The notes under the pieces were generated by a model. It was given only the letters and a program-made list of their open reading frames with translations, was not told the origin of the DNA and did not search any database. Shown one piece after another: positions 31,801 through 43,924 of a stretch of DNA of 64,000 nt (the stretch's first letter is position 1; every line of letters begins with the position of its first letter). The position numbers and the translations under genes were made by a program. Source of the stretch: Athripsodes cinereus (Eukaryota; Arthropoda; Insecta; Trichoptera; Leptoceridae). Location of the stretch: positions 26,229,214-26,293,213 of the forward strand of contig OX388313.1 in NCBI GenBank assembly GCA_947579605.1, given 5' to 3'.

Positions 31801-33193
31801 TTTTATCCTCAGGTCGTTAAAGTTATAAATGAAACATCAACTAACTCACAATCCTTTACAAGGCAGAGTTTGAGCGACTGATATTATAAATACCTACTTA
31901 TATGATAAGGAGTCTTAAAAAACTAAAATGAATAAAATAAGTAAAGAGTATGATTTTATTCATCCTTCATTCTTTTTTCAGGGCGACAATTTGATAAAGA
32001 TGGCAACATGATGCAGTGGTGGAACAATGCCACAGTGAAAGCTTTCCGTGAGAGAGCGCAGTGCATCATAGACCAATACTCTAAGTATAAGATAGATGAG
32101 ATTGGGATGAACATCAACGGTAGGATGACACAGGGAGAAAATATTGCAGACAATGGAGGACTCAAACAATCTTTTAGGGTAAATCCTATACTCAGAAATA
32201 TTTTTGTTGTACTTTAAAAGGCAAATCTATGATATAAGTCTTTTTGAAATAGGTATACTTACCATCAATAAAATAATAGGGTGTTAAGACTTAAATCGCC
32301 CTGACTTAAGTCTTAGCACCCTTGGTGAACCATTGGTAATTTTAAATGAACAACTAATAGTATTTTTTTGTATTAAATATAATTTAAGGAGTTTTTATCA
32401 ACTATTTTATCTACTTTATGTAATATTGTACCTAACGTGACTAGCACAATATCTAAATAATGTGTATTTAGTTAAATAGTAATTGCTGTAAAAAAGAAAA
32501 CTAAACCAATAGTTACTTTTTCCATTGCTAGGCGTACCGTAAGTGGGTTTCCCAACATGGTCCAGAACCTGACCTTCCCGGCATGAATCTCACCCACGAT
32601 CAACTGTTCTTCCTCAACTATGCACAAATATGGTGTGGCTCCATGCGACCAGAGGATGCTCTCAATAAAGTCAGGTCATCTGTGCATGCCCCAGGTGAGC
32701 TCACTTATTTTATTTTTCATAAATCAGATTTATTAACCCAGCAAGAAAGTTTTTGAAGTTTAGAAGATGTTTTCATGAATTTTCTGTATATTGTATTATT
32801 TTTCCTGACAATTTAACCTAATTGCAAGGACATAATTAAATGCTTTATCAAACAGCGAAAATGAGATTACCACTGAGGTTTGGAAATGAGGATTGGTATA
32901 TTTTAAAGTTTATATTAGATAGATCGAGAGTTCATGGCAAAATAATGTATTTCTACGTTCTTCTATAATGGTGTTATTCTTGTTTTCTGATTAATAAAGA
33001 AACGTACAAATTCAAATGATATTATAAATGTTATCTTACAGTTTTAATTAGTAGGTATATAATGTGATGTGAAAAAATTTCAGGGCCAATCAGAGTGCTA
33101 GGACCACTATCAAATTCACGGGATTTCTCAGATGCCTATCATTGTCCTCTCGGATCACAAATGAATCCTGTGGAAAAATGTGACGTGTGGTAA
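28560..33193 (+). CDS. M13 metallopeptidase (neprilysin/endothelin-converting-enzyme family), 3' part, 11 exons
   Basis: Zinc endopeptidase of peptidase family M13, typically a type II membrane or secreted protein that cleaves extracellular peptides. Eleven exons with GT-AG junctions give 664 residues in one frame. Seen in order: [14 protein letters not shown] (N-terminal cysteine pair), [34 protein letters not shown] (substrate-binding NAYY motif with F for Y), [10 protein letters not shown] (zinc ligands and catalytic Glu, HEITH at 31717-31731), GENIADNGG (third zinc ligand Glu, 32137-32139) and a C-terminal CDVW. All catalytic motifs are intact. M13 proteins are usually about 700-780 residues; the cytosolic tail, transmembrane segment and first ectodomain exon were not found. 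The largest intron is 31080-31627. Which insect neprilysin orthologue it is cannot be told here. Convergent with EcR. Confidence 0.96.
29115..29320 (+). CDS. M13 peptidase exon 2
   Basis: Acceptor TTTTCAG, donor CAG|GTGCGG. Encodes [22 protein letters not shown] and [16 protein letters not shown], the M13 N-terminal domain. Confidence 0.95.
29720..29899 (+). CDS. M13 peptidase exon 3
   Basis: Phase 0 at both ends. Encodes [16 protein letters not shown] and a helical segment ending DFEKKLAN. The LPSRDYYL block is diagnostic for M13. Confidence 0.95.
29976..30187 (+). CDS. M13 peptidase exon 4
   Basis: Acceptor TTCTAG, donor AG|GTGAAC. Encodes [19 protein letters not shown], then [11 protein letters not shown] and [12 protein letters not shown]. 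The acceptor is preceded by only a 76-base intron. Confidence 0.94.
30276..30492 (+). CDS. M13 peptidase exon 5
   Basis: Encodes [39 protein letters not shown] and [17 protein letters not shown]-v, RW-C-x8-G-A and LFI/Y-F match M13. Confidence 0.95.
30633..30815 (+). CDS. M13 peptidase exon 6
   Basis: Encodes [38 protein letters not shown] and IGYPD. The WMD-x-TR-x-A-x-EKA-x-M-x-x-IGYP block is highly characteristic of M13. Confidence 0.96.
30917..31079 (+). CDS. M13 peptidase exon 7 (NAFY motif)
   Basis: Encodes [38 protein letters not shown] and NRNDI. The Asn-Ala of NAFY positions peptide substrates in this family; Phe replaces the more usual Tyr. Confidence 0.95.
31628..31747 (+). CDS. 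M13 peptidase exon 8 (HEITH zinc-binding motif)
   Basis: Encodes [30 protein letters not shown] and GFDDKG. Both zinc-ligand histidines and the catalytic glutamate are present. Phase 1 at both ends. Confidence 0.97.
31982..32178 (+). CDS. M13 peptidase exon 9 (GENIAD motif)
   Basis: Encodes [26 protein letters not shown] and [20 protein letters not shown]. The Glu of GENIAD is the third zinc ligand and the following Asp orients the active-site histidine. Confidence 0.97.
32279..32321. repeat. Intronic hairpin
   Basis: GGGTGTTAAGACTTAA (32279-32294) and TTAAGTCTTAGCACCC (32306-32321) pair at 15 of 16 positions around an 11-base loop, within the intron between peptidase exons 9 and 10. Confidence 0.75.
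32532..32694 (+). CDS. M13 peptidase exon 10
   Basis: Encodes [36 protein letters not shown] and VHAP. The preceding intron (32179-32531) holds a 16-bp hairpin at 32279-32321. Confidence 0.95.
33084..33193 (+). CDS. M13 peptidase exon 11 (C-terminus)
   Basis: Encodes [20 protein letters not shown] and [15 protein letters not shown], then TAA at 33191-33193. The family C-terminus C-x-V-W is intact. Confidence 0.96.
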
Positions 33194-33383
33194 CACCAGA
33201 AGTTGTATACTAAACTGGCAACACCAATGATAACACACAACCGCCATATTTGGGCATTTGTTTTGATGCTTCTGTCAAAGTTGTAATGAAATAATTGTGT
33301 CAGATTGTTGGCATGAAGAGAAATAACTTTTATGACTTGTTGTAACAGCCTACTTACCTGTAAATCTTACGAAGCATTTTTTT

Positions 33384-33389
33384 AATAAA
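33384..33389 (+). promoter_or_regulatory. Candidate poly(A) signal of the M13 gene
   Basis: AATAAA about 190 bases after the stop codon, followed within about 35 bases by GT-rich TGTATGTATTT. A second AATAAA is at 33565-33570. Which is used cannot be told from sequence. Confidence 0.35.
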
Positions 33390-33992
33390 ATAAGTACCTA
33401 CCTAGTTAGATAATAATGTATGTATTTAAGAAAATATAATATGATGTATAGATAAATTAATTTAAATAATTACCAATTTTCATGTTGTCAACATTAATAT
33501 ACTTTTTACTTCATCACATAGATGACCAGGAGGCCCAGTACGAATGTTTACAAATTAAAAGTAAAATAAAGACTTTCTTAGTGACAAAATATTATTAAAG
33601 TAAGAGATACAGGAATGATAAAGCACCTCTACCGAAAGTAATTGTGAACATCTAGATCACGAGTTTTTTAAATGTGATTTTTTTGTAATATGTAAAACTC
33701 TACTAGGCTTACAGGCAAAAATCATTTTGAATGGGAATTTAATTACTTAAAATAATTATAAAATAGTTAGATAATTTTCACTTTAATTCAATATTATGTG
33801 TCATTAATAATAACACTCCTATTCATTTAATCTATATTTATATTTTCAATTGACATTTTTATATAATAAATAATTAATTAATGGTGATTCTAGATTTTTT
33901 CCAGATTTTAAATATGGGTTTCTATCCATGTGTGAATACAGATTGATTTGTGTAAAAATACACGTTTATATGAAAAGTTGCATTTACATAAT
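33390..33992. other. Possible 3' UTR or intergenic DNA
   Basis: AT-rich; contains the second AATAAA at 33565. Nothing else recognised. Confidence 0.35.
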
Positions 33993-34240
33993 CGATGGCA
34001 TAGCGCACAGATGTGGTATGTGCAGTTTTCATAGTTTTGAGATAATCAATGTTGAAAGTTTGCGATGCCATACAATTTAGTAGTAACCACACATAGTTTT
34101 TGTTAAATATCTCGTGAATGACACAGAGTTACGCAATAATATTCCTAAGGAACATACTTCAGATGATATAGATTCGCATGCGTATAATAACTCATTTTCG
34201 TTAAAAACTGCACATACCACATCTGTGCGCTATACCATCG
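33993..34240. mobile_element. MITE with about 40-bp inverted repeats and 3-bp AAT duplication
   Basis: The left end CGATGGCATAGCGCACAGAT and the reverse-complemented right end CGATGGTATAGCGCACAGAT differ at one base; pairing continues through GTGGTATGTGCAGTTTT. AAT lies outside both ends. A 3-bp duplication is compatible with PIF/Harbinger, but no protein evidence exists. 248 bp, non-coding. Confidence 0.8.
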
Positions 34241-34243
34241 AAT

Positions 34244-34590
34244 TATATATTATTCAAAATTTAGTTTGCAGGTAATAAAGTTTAATCTTTTGAGGACTTC
34301 TGCCACTTATGTGAATTATGTATCCCTACAGGTTCTCCAAAACAAGGTATATGATACTTAGAATTATTTTTTGCATTACCCACATTGTAAAAGAAAGATC
34401 TTTCTGACTGAGGTTAATTTTTATCACTCCTACGTGAGGTTCCATACCCCAAACGTTACCTAAACCTGTTACCTGCCATAAGAACTAAATTTCACATAAA
34501 TTATCTAATACATTTTTTTTACATAATTATTTGCAGTGCAGAAAAGAAAAGTTTATAAACTTCATGAATTCTGTTTTTTGTTTCAAATAC
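34244..34590. other. Gene-free stretch
   Basis: AT-rich, no recognised feature. Confidence 0.35.
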
Positions 34591-34594
34591 CCCT

Positions 34595-34755
34595 CCCCCC
34601 CCACCCGTCCATGCATCCCTTTACGGCATCTCCCAAGAGTGGGATAGCCAGCGGATCAACGCCTTGTAATAAATATATAAGTCATCCTCTCAGTGGCAGT
34701 AAAAGTAAAGACATTCAGGATAGGTGGCACACATCACCGCTGAAGTGAAAATGTA
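34595..34755 (+). repeat. Family G repeat, partial
   Basis: AAGAGTGGGATAGCCAGCGG, GTCATCCTCTCAGTGG, then GATAGGTGGCACACATCACC and GCTGAAGTG, in the same order as at 13976-14100. Preceded by a run of C residues (34590-34601). Confidence 0.65.
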
Positions 34756-35945
34756 TAAATTTCTCATACCTACAAGATGTTTTAACATTGGGAGACCATT
34801 TTTTAATAGGGATGTAAAAATTGAAACTATGATATTTTATTTACAAATTCAAATTATTTATATTGTTCATATAGTTTAATTTGTGTTCTCTTAGTTATAA
34901 AATTTAGTTATCTAAGTAGATATTACCATTTTGTTTTAAAATATCTACAATTTTATATAAAATAGCACAGTTAAGTTTTAAGTGTTTTATAGCATCAACA
35001 TTAAGTTACTTAACATTCACTATTTATAAGGTTTTTTGTTTGAGTTAGATGTGTTAGATTTTAAAATTATATTGAATAATTGTAATTAACCTATAATTAT
35101 GTTTTAAAAAAGTTTATGTGTCAGTTTAAAGTAATCGTTTAAAGTCTTGTATTTAATTAACTGAAAATTTGGACTAATTTTATATTATGACTGTTCATGG
35201 TCAGTAAAAAAATATGAATAAGTAAACATTGTTTATATTAGATAGAAAATAATGTTTAAATTATAAATTCAAAAATATTATATAATTATTAAAATGTACA
35301 TTATTATATAATCAAAGATGATCCATTTTAATGAGTGATTAGAAAGACAGCATCTTTAAAGAATTTTATAAAATAAAAACCATAAACAATTCACTTAGCA
35401 TTAGATCTTTTATTTTTGAATTCCAATCGAGTATGTCATTATAATTAATCATTGTGTAAGTCAAACACTAGTTATTTGATAAATGTGTAAATTTGTAGGT
35501 AAAAATATATTTAGTAAAATTTATAATTATTAATAATTTAATCCTGTGGAATGTTTTCAATTAATATCAGGTTTTATCAGCTATTTGGTCACAAACTTCA
35601 TCTTTTGTTTACACATATTTTATGCGGGTAAATAGATTTTTCTAGTTTTTGTGTTAATTTGTTTGCCACACCTAACTACAAACTTTTTATCACAATTTAT
35701 ATTCATTCTTACTTAGTTTATCTTAAGGGAGGATATAATTATTTATTTATTTAACTATTTTTTCTCTTGATTAATATTATGCAATGTGTAGGTATCTTTT
35801 ATATAATATAATATTTTATAAATTCATTATGTATTCTATTGATATCATTACCTTTTGCTAGTCCTAACACATTGTAAAATAATTTCATTAGATAAATAAT
35901 AATTCCTCGTGTAATTTTATTTTAGTTGAATAAAAAACTTACTAA
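34756..35945. other. Gene-free stretch
   Basis: About 1.2 kb of very AT-rich sequence without a gene or recognised repeat. Confidence 0.4.
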
Positions 35946-36085
35946 TTACAAGGGTTTTTATATAATCTTTATTATTTTATACACTCAAATAACAAAAAAA
36001 AAAAATGGTTGGTAAAACATTGCATGATAGAGTGAGGAATGGGGATATCAGGAAAATGAATGGGCGTAAATGTTGTGGATAGAAT
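35946..36085 (+). mobile_element. LINE family B fragment, duplicated copy 1
   Basis: ATTACAAGGGTTTTTATATA flank, CTTTATTATTTTATACAC, then ATGGTTGGTAAAACATTGCA and GATAGAGTGAGGAATG. Its flank and body recur together at 36311, so this is a local duplication rather than two insertions. Truncated at GTTGTGGATAGAATG. Confidence 0.75.
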
Positions 36086-36099
36086 GAAAGGATAGTCTG

Positions 36100-36300
36100 C
36101 TTAATTGATTAAGGATAGATTTATCTAGATTCCAGAACCCTCTTCTTTGGATATTGAGTTGTGGACGAGTGGAACAAGCTGCCTACTGCGCTAGTTATTC
36201 CAGAGAGCACCAATCTATTCATGAACGGGCTCAGAAGAATTTACTGATATCGAAGTGTTAGTAATATTCTGAGTTCCTATAGTACCATTCAACTAAATTG
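36100..36300 (+). mobile_element. CR1-like LINE C-terminal fragment (family J)
   Basis: Shares GAGTTGTGGACGAGTGGAAC with 37.3 kb, then GAGAGCACCAATCTATTCA and GAACGGGCT. In the right frame this reads VVDEWNKLP ... NLFMNGL, the WN-LP ... F-N-L end of a CR1-type reverse transcriptase. Frames are broken. Confidence 0.65.
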
Positions 36301-36310
36301 TCATACAAAT

Positions 36311-36705
36311 TAATTACAAGGATTTTTTATCTAGTCTTTATTATTTTATATACCCAAATAACAAAAAAAATGGTAGATAAAATATTGTATGATAGAGTGA
36401 GGAATGAGGATATTAGGAAAATGAATGGGCTTAAGAGGAATGTTGTGGATAGAATGCGTGTAAATAAATTGCGATGTTTTGTACATGTGGAACAAATGGA
36501 AAAGGAAAGGATGACAAAGAGAATATACTTGTCTGAAGGAGCTATGTGGCTCGATCACGTACAATCGATGAGAAATCGATGTGTTCATGAGAGGTTGCAT
36601 GAATGTAGAGGAGGCGAAAGAAGTATGTAGCGATAGATCTTCATGGCGTTCCATTCTCTCTGCCTACTCCACTTGGGATGTGGCGTGAGGGAATAGAATA
36701 GGAAA
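36311..36705 (+). mobile_element. LINE family B fragment, duplicated copy 2, longer
   Basis: Carries the same flank as 35946, then MVDKILYDRVRNEDIRKMNG, VVDRMRVNKL and ERMTKRIYLSEGAMWLDHV. An internal deletion joins SEG to WLDHV, dropping the GRPRKT-like block. The tail is CTGCCTACTCCACTTGGGAT, then GTGAGGGAATAGAATAG. Confidence 0.8.
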
Positions 36706-37190
36706 ACTCAAATAACAATCATTGGTGTCCTGAGGCACTTTTTAAATAAATGTGGGTATATGTATTGTAATCACTGAAATGTTGTGTGCTTTTTCATATT
36801 TTGTCAACAAACAATAGAGGAGTTAGAATTTAATGAAAAAGATCAGACATTTAGAGTAGCATTTTGTATTTTAACTATCTCGCCATACCATGTTTGGTAA
36901 TTCTTATTGTATCATGATGAAAATTTCAAGGAATATTGAATTATAAAATCCCATGCTTTCCAAAATGTAAAATAGTTCTTATATTATGTCAACTTAATAC
37001 TCATGTTACAGTATAATTCTCTATTGACATATTCCTTTTGTGGAATTTTAACTTTTTCCATGTGTATCTACAGCTGGTCCAATGGCCACCACACTTTTGG
37101 GATATGTTGGTATACTAGTAGTATCTATAGATAATTGAAAAAAAGATTCTTCCTCATTGATAGAAACAGTAAAAATTGCTTTTAAAATTT
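36706..37190. other. Gene-free stretch
   Basis: AT-rich, nothing recognised. Confidence 0.35.
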
Positions 37191-37204
37191 ATATGCAACA
37201 ATAT

Positions 37205-37440
37205 TGTTGAAGTATATGAGCAGTTGAAAGGATACAATCTGAAATTGGTTAAGGATATATTTATCCAACCCTATTTCTTGGATTTTGAGTTGTGGACGAG
37301 TGGAACAAGTTGCCTGCTGAGCTGGTTATTGCAGAGAGCACCAATCTATTCAAGAACGGGCTTCCAAGAATTTAGTGTCATCAAAGTGTAAAGAATATTC
37401 TGCGTTCTTGTAGTGCCATTGAGTAAATTGTCATACAAAT
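37205..37440 (+). mobile_element. CR1-like LINE C-terminal fragment (family J), second copy
   Basis: Aligns with 36100-36300 through GAGTTGTGGACGAGTGGAAC, AGAGCACCAATCTATTCAAG and ATTGTCATACAAAT. A third copy is on the minus strand in an EcR intron (52400-52575). Confidence 0.7.
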
Positions 37441-37547
37441 ATGGTTCATCAACACTAGTTTTCAAAGAATTTGAAGCAGTGTGGGACATACTAAGAAGTC
37501 CCCAGTAGTAAACAGGTCCCCTCCTTTTTTTCTGTAAGTTCTTATTT

Positions 37548-37760
37548 ATTTTATTTATTTATTCATTCTTTACTGTACATTGATAAAAAACAATTACATA
37601 AAAGGTATACATTCAAATTAAATACAATCAATATACAGAGGGCGAGTTTATCGCTAAGTGTCTTGCAAAGGCCAGGTGTTGAAAACCATTTATTTATTCA
37701 TTCTTTACTGTACATTGATTAAAAAAAATTACATAAAAGGTAAACATTAATACCATATAC
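37548..37760 (-). mobile_element. LINE family D 3' tail, tandem copies
   Basis: TTATTTATTCATTCTTTACT, GTACATTGAT, ACATAAAAGGTATACATTCA and CAGAGGGCGAGTTTATCGC. The first 60 bases are repeated again at 37690-37755. Minus-strand 3' ends. Confidence 0.7.
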
Positions 37761-38235
37761 CATAATGTTAAAGACAATTTTTATCTGAAACTCTTTGCCA
37801 CCCATCCTAAATAGGACATAGGTAGGTATGATAAAAGTTGCATATTTCCATGGTGAGGTTATATGTTGGAATATTGCATTTGTCTTCTTTACAAAATTAA
37901 GGTTGGAAGGTATCTAGACGTAATTTTAAGTCCAGGTAAGTACTATATAAATACATAATATATAGGACTACATTCTTTGGAATTACATTGCTTTTTAATA
38001 TATTGGTGATTGGCAACATACTATCTTCGTTCTTAGATGATGAGTTGGTGCATGGACTCTGCGGCTTGTCCTTTGCTGTGTAGCTGTGAAATTGATGGAG
38101 TGGGGGGCTTCATAATGAAAACAACAACATTTTTATATTATGTTTTATGTATAAAAAAATTTATGAGAATTTCTACAGAAATCGTTCAATATAGTAGTAA
38201 TGTGTATGCTTCTCCTTATACAATCATCATGTACA
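37761..38235. other. Gene-free stretch
   Basis: Contains TTTGCCACCCATCCTAAATA at about 37796, a short minus-strand piece of family G. The frame 38037-38243 has no recognised domain. Confidence 0.4.
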
Positions 38236-38240
38236 TAACA

Positions 38241-38300
38241 TAATATATATATGTAGTATTATTATATATATATATCGAAGTAAACATATATATATAAAAG
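38241..38300. repeat. TA-rich microsatellite
   Basis: Two TATATATATA runs separated by TATTATTATA-type sequence. Confidence 0.7.
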
Positions 38301-41300
38301 AAAATTAGTAAAATTTGTACATATTGCACTCCAAATATTATAATGTAACTTGTATTTTACGTAATATTTATTTGTTTAAATTGATTAAATTATAATAATA
38401 ATAATCATCATTATTTATTTAAAATCACTCAACAACAGGATGATCAAACTAATATAATTACAAAAATATCTAAACTTCTCAAACTGCGGCTCCTTCCTCC
38501 GCCCTTACTCCTACTACACTATGTACAGACCACCTATCTATCTCCCTCGCACCTCAAAGGTAGAGGTGTGGAGCTTTCGTTTTTTATATATATATAAATA
38601 TCACTAAATGATTTCATAATAAAAACAAAATGACTGTTTTTCTGTTTCACTTAATGTCTACCACATCTCTCTATTTATATTTACAACCATATATTTTTAA
38701 AATAAAATATATTATCATAATATATCATTATTGTATGGTAGAATTTCTATACAATTATAAAAAAAAAGAATGTGTAAAATATTATTTTTTATATACATAT
38801 ATATATATAGGTATATACAAGGAAATATCGCCGATAAAACGCAACACAGACCAATAATGCTGGGAGTTTTGCTTATACACAAGTAAAATATGAGATTAAT
38901 GCGTAACAATAGAATATTGAGAGTAAAATAAATAAATAACAAAACATCATGTCAGGGTATGTGTATGTGTGTGTGTGTTTCCTATGAAATATCTACAATA
39001 AAGATGGTAAAGTTGTTACATTCATATTGCGAGAGGAGGATGTGATAGGTTTATGCAGCCAGTAGGTGGTAATTATTAAAAATTATTATTGTTACTTTTA
39101 TCTTATTTATATTATTATATACAGAAGTGAAATGAAGGTAAATAGCTTCATTCACATCTGTGGGGATGCGATCACTTGTGCACCACACTTATTCATAAGG
39201 ATAAAACAATGCGCTGATAAAACATACAAGTGTTTGTTCTTTGATTCATCAGAGCAAACGGCATGACACTCGATTTGAACACGTCCATCACAATCAATAT
39301 TAAGTATTTTAACACAATTATATACGTTTTGCAACATCTACCGCAGTCTAAATTATTCATAACACAATACAACACATCAAAGCACTGGCAGTGACATTAT
39401 TATTGAACTCTGCACGTCAACTATGCATTTTAGAAAAACTCCAAAGACACAACTCCAAGATATCAGGGATATTATTTCACAACAAATTGACTCATATCTG
39501 AAGGCATACTGAATAATGGGCAGGTCCTGTGTGACCAAACACATATTATGGAATTATACAAGCTGAAGTTACGATAGATTGTTGTCACAAAGACAGTTTT
39601 AGTATTTAAACGTAGATATTAATAATATACCACAAGGAGTATTTTATTATTGTATGTGTGTGTGTGTGTGATGTATCATAATACGTTGTGTCTGTATGAA
39701 CACTTTAATATACCTTCTATCAAAAGATGAAAGGCAAAATGTAGGATGATGTCGTGTTTTATAATGCAGTTCTACATCATGATATATTATTATTAATATA
39801 AGCTATGTATGTATAATAAACAATAAGCTTATAAAACAAACTTACTGGCTCCATACTGGCAGTGATAATTACAGACAATCATTATACATAATAGTAATAT
39901 AAATATATATGTATAATATTTATTTAATAATATGTTTATATTATATATATGCAACTACATACTGATACAATTCATATATATAATGCAACTTTCAACAAAA
40001 CCTATTCTACGCACAATGAATTTAAATTCATATAATCATAATAATTGAATTGAATTGTGATATAAACACATTATTATTACAAGATTTACGTTACATTATG
40101 AATGGATGTGCATTTTGCGTGTCGTCGTCGTAGTTGCAATGTTTTACGACAAAATAAGTTAGACAATATAAATAATAATAATAATTATATGGTATAAAAG
40201 TATCAGTAGTAAATTGATGTATCATGTGGAGCATTGAGATGTGGACAGCGCGTAGTACAGCACGGTACGTCACGCACCCGGCAGTGTTTGTCTCACAAGA
40301 GATATAATAATTAATACAACATGAAATGACAACATACGTCTGTACGTATCCCATACAAATACAACCATCTTATGTATTACAGTACAGTACAATAATATGG
40401 TATATAATATGTACATACATACTAAGTACACATAAAGATTAAATGATGTGAACATTATTATAATTATAATCATTATTCAATACAAACAGTAATTATATCA
40501 GAATAGAAAACTGCTAAAAAGCACCCCACAGTCAGTATGTATATTCATAAACATAGTAAGTATATTATTATCAATAGAAATTAAGACACTCATTAGTGTG
40601 CGATAATTTTAATACGTCAACAAGTGCACCTCCCATCTTTTGTAACGCCGCCACCGTGGAAGATGTATACATTGGTGACGATAACAGTACAATATTCATT
40701 TGGAATAATTTGGTGAATTTAGCAATTTCATATTCCACTTACATATTGTATAATATACGAATACAGTATAACTATGTGATAATATGTATTTAGCTACATA
40801 CAGGCAGTTTTAAACCAATTTTTTGTTACAATTTAATAAATATTAATTCATTATAACACACACAACACACAAATTACACCTGAATAACTCCACGGATATC
40901 AGTATTATTAGTGTAGGAAGATGTTTCAGACATGACTGTTCTGGGAACGGTTGGTTAAATACACAAACAACAAATAAATTAGACGCAAAACATATAGAAA
41001 CATTTGTTTGAATATAATAAATAATAAAACGATAAGCGACGACAGCACTTGGTGGCTTTAAACACAAAGAAACAAATCAACTTATTCGGGATATGCCTTA
41101 TGTACAAAGTCTTTTTAACAAATCTCTCCTTGACAAAGAAACAATACACATCATACACATATTTTATTTATCATTTATTTACTCGCCGCAAACAAAGCAA
41201 AGAGATTTCTAATTTACCTATTATATCACTAGAAAACTAATATATGAATAATAATTTAACATTTATAATTATAAGTACCAACATTTACAATGACATCTTT

Positions 41301-43677
41301 TTCCCTCCTTCCCAGTACAATTGGAATACTTTAGTACATCAGCTAGACACGCATCGCATCTATTCTCATACTGCCGCTAGGAATATGAATTTATAAATTG
41401 ATTTCATTTTGTGTTTTTTTAATCAGTATTTTTAGCTGCTCACAAATAATAATAAATTTAATCAATTAATAAATAAGAATTTAAAGCCTCAAGTGTCGTA
41501 AAAAATAAATTGTAAAAAAAACACAAGTTTAAAGAAAGGATAATAATAATATAATTTGAAAATAATAGTGTGATACGGAAAATATAATCAGTTTCATTTG
41601 TTTTGGTGAAATGATATGCCGCCAGCGGAGTTGAATTAGCCATTTAAATGAATGGTTAGGTGGTTAGGTTAGGTTATGCCGGCAATCAACTGAATGACTG
41701 ACAGAGGTCTGGCCAGATTTTTTTACGCGACATTTAAGAATTAATCTTAGTGCCAGTGTCAAATAAAGAAACAACATTTCAACAATTTGACAAGTTTCCA
41801 TCAGGCAGAATATTAAATGTTTTGAGCGTAATCGTGATTTAAAGTAAATGGCTAGTCATTCAATTCAATGCCGTCACATACAAAATGTGTAACGTAGTAC
41901 GATCAATCTGAGTTTTGTCTCGAAAACTATTTTCTATATAATACACAATGAATTTATGTAGTAAGTATACATATCAATACATGCTATATGTAGGTAGTTT
42001 TATTTGTTTTTGCATTTTGAAAAATAACTGCTATGAGTAATAATATAATATGTATTTTTATATACTTCTCTCTCACTATTAATATTTATATATATGTATA
42101 TTATCATAGAATCCAAGGTACTTTGTCCTGGGCAGGTACCCTTGGTAAGGCATATATCTGGCTCAATATACGTACAGTGTAATATAGATATACACGCAGT
42201 CCATGTATGCTTATGCAAGAAGTCACACGCAGCGAAAATATCTGTATGTCCTAGCAAAACTACAATACGAAGAAATTTAGTCAAAGTGACAAGTGAACAA
42301 AGTGTTTTTGTTATCTCTTTGTGCTCTTTTTGGTGGCAAATTCACCTTCTTAGAAAACATATGTGCAATATTAAGATATAGTTAAATTTAAGTAAAAGCA
42401 AAACAATGCCATAAGTTGATCAGTTTTTAAAAAAACTGGGGGCAATAGTAATTGGCCCACAATCAATTTGGACAATAATTTTGTGTTAATTAATAGGCAG
42501 CAAGTGGGAAAGAAATACAATTTAGAATGGCCATACTAAAATTGTAAGGTTTCGCCCCAAAATACAGATATATCATTTCCTCTTATGCGCGTATAAGCAT
42601 ACACATACCGCGCGACCGCTTACAATTGATAAGTTTTCTATTTCACTTAATGACGGGAAAATATAAACTATTTATCATTTATTTATTTATTTACGTATCG
42701 TAAGTATGATAGTTTCAAGTGTTGTTTTTTTGTACATTACATCATGAATAAAATATGTATGCTTGTAGTATGTATGTTTTAAATCTTATATTATTAAATT
42801 CAATATATAGTATTTTAATATGTCTATTATTATTATTAGTATTCAGAACAAAAATATCGTGGCTTCCAAATATATTAATATAATTTATCTGATTGCATAT
42901 ATCTTGTCTTCATGTAACAATGTGTGTGCGTAGCGCACGCGTAATATTGTTTCTCTGTATAAATTTATGTACTGTAGTAGGTTTGTATATGAATATAATT
43001 ATTATAGTTATTTGGAAACAAAATTATCAAAGACAATAAACAGCCGACATTCGCTTAATTAATTTGTGAATACTACAAAAATAAATATTATGTAGCAATC
43101 CGTTGAAGGCAAGAAATATACTTGTGTCAAACTTATCAATTGTAATTACTTCATTATATAAATGTATATGCATATTTTTAATTTGAATGACATTCAGAGA
43201 TGCAATATAGTTGTAACAGTGTTTACACATTCAAACCACTTTGGTGTGTTTATCCATACGTCTAAATTAATTCAGTTACAAAGATCAAATAATTTAATTT
43301 TAGATCAAATGTTACTATTGGAGGCAACAAGACCCATGTATGTATGTGTATGTTGTCCATTAAGTGTTAAAATCACAGTAAACACATTATACTTAAGTTG
43401 GACCGATCCTATTTAAGTTCCGCATACATGTAAGTGTATGATTAGATTTACCATCACCGTATCACACAAACATGGATTAGCCAGTGGTGTAACTGTATAC
43501 AATGAACAGATTGTATTTCTTGATTCGTGGGCTGAATGTGTAAACTCTCATTATAATACAGTGCAAATAGTATTTACAACCACACTTACCGATGGAATAT
43601 ACAAACAAATTTTTTCTTCCCATGATTTACAGCCTGGTTATATTTATTCAGACAAAAGAAAGAGAAAACTTATCAGA

Positions 43678-43924
43678 TATTTCAATTGGAGAACCATGAT
43701 GAAACATTACACAAAATCTAATCACAAGAAGAACGGCATCTGACGCATACAAATTGACTTTAGGATGGCTTAAGTGATCACTTACGGTTTCCATGAACAA
43801 TTTCCACCAATTTCACTTAAGCCGGCCTAGAGCCAATTTGTAAGCCTTGTAACACCTTTCTCATTTCTTCCAATTAGATTTTGCACAATGTTACATTGCT
43901 TAAACATGGTTCTCCAATAGTGAA
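43678..43924. mobile_element. Degenerate foldback element, related to 61023-61408
   Basis: AATTGGAGAACCATG at the left and CATGGTTCTCCAAT at the right are inverted. Internal blocks GGCTTAAGTGATCACTTACG and CACTTAAGCCGGCCTAGAGC, and TTCTTCCAATTAGATTTTGC, align with the arms of the 61 kb copy. The loop and part of one arm are deleted. The 101-codon frame 43438-43743 ends inside it by chance. Confidence 0.75.

Noticed and set aside
41641..41680. TTAGG-like units (GGTTAGGTGGTTAGGTTAGG) and CCTAA units near 48290-48345
   Set aside because: Insect telomeric motif, but only a few degenerate units at each place; too short to claim an interstitial telomere.
43438..43743. 101-codon open frame
   Set aside because: No domain; its 3' third is the arm of the degenerate foldback element.
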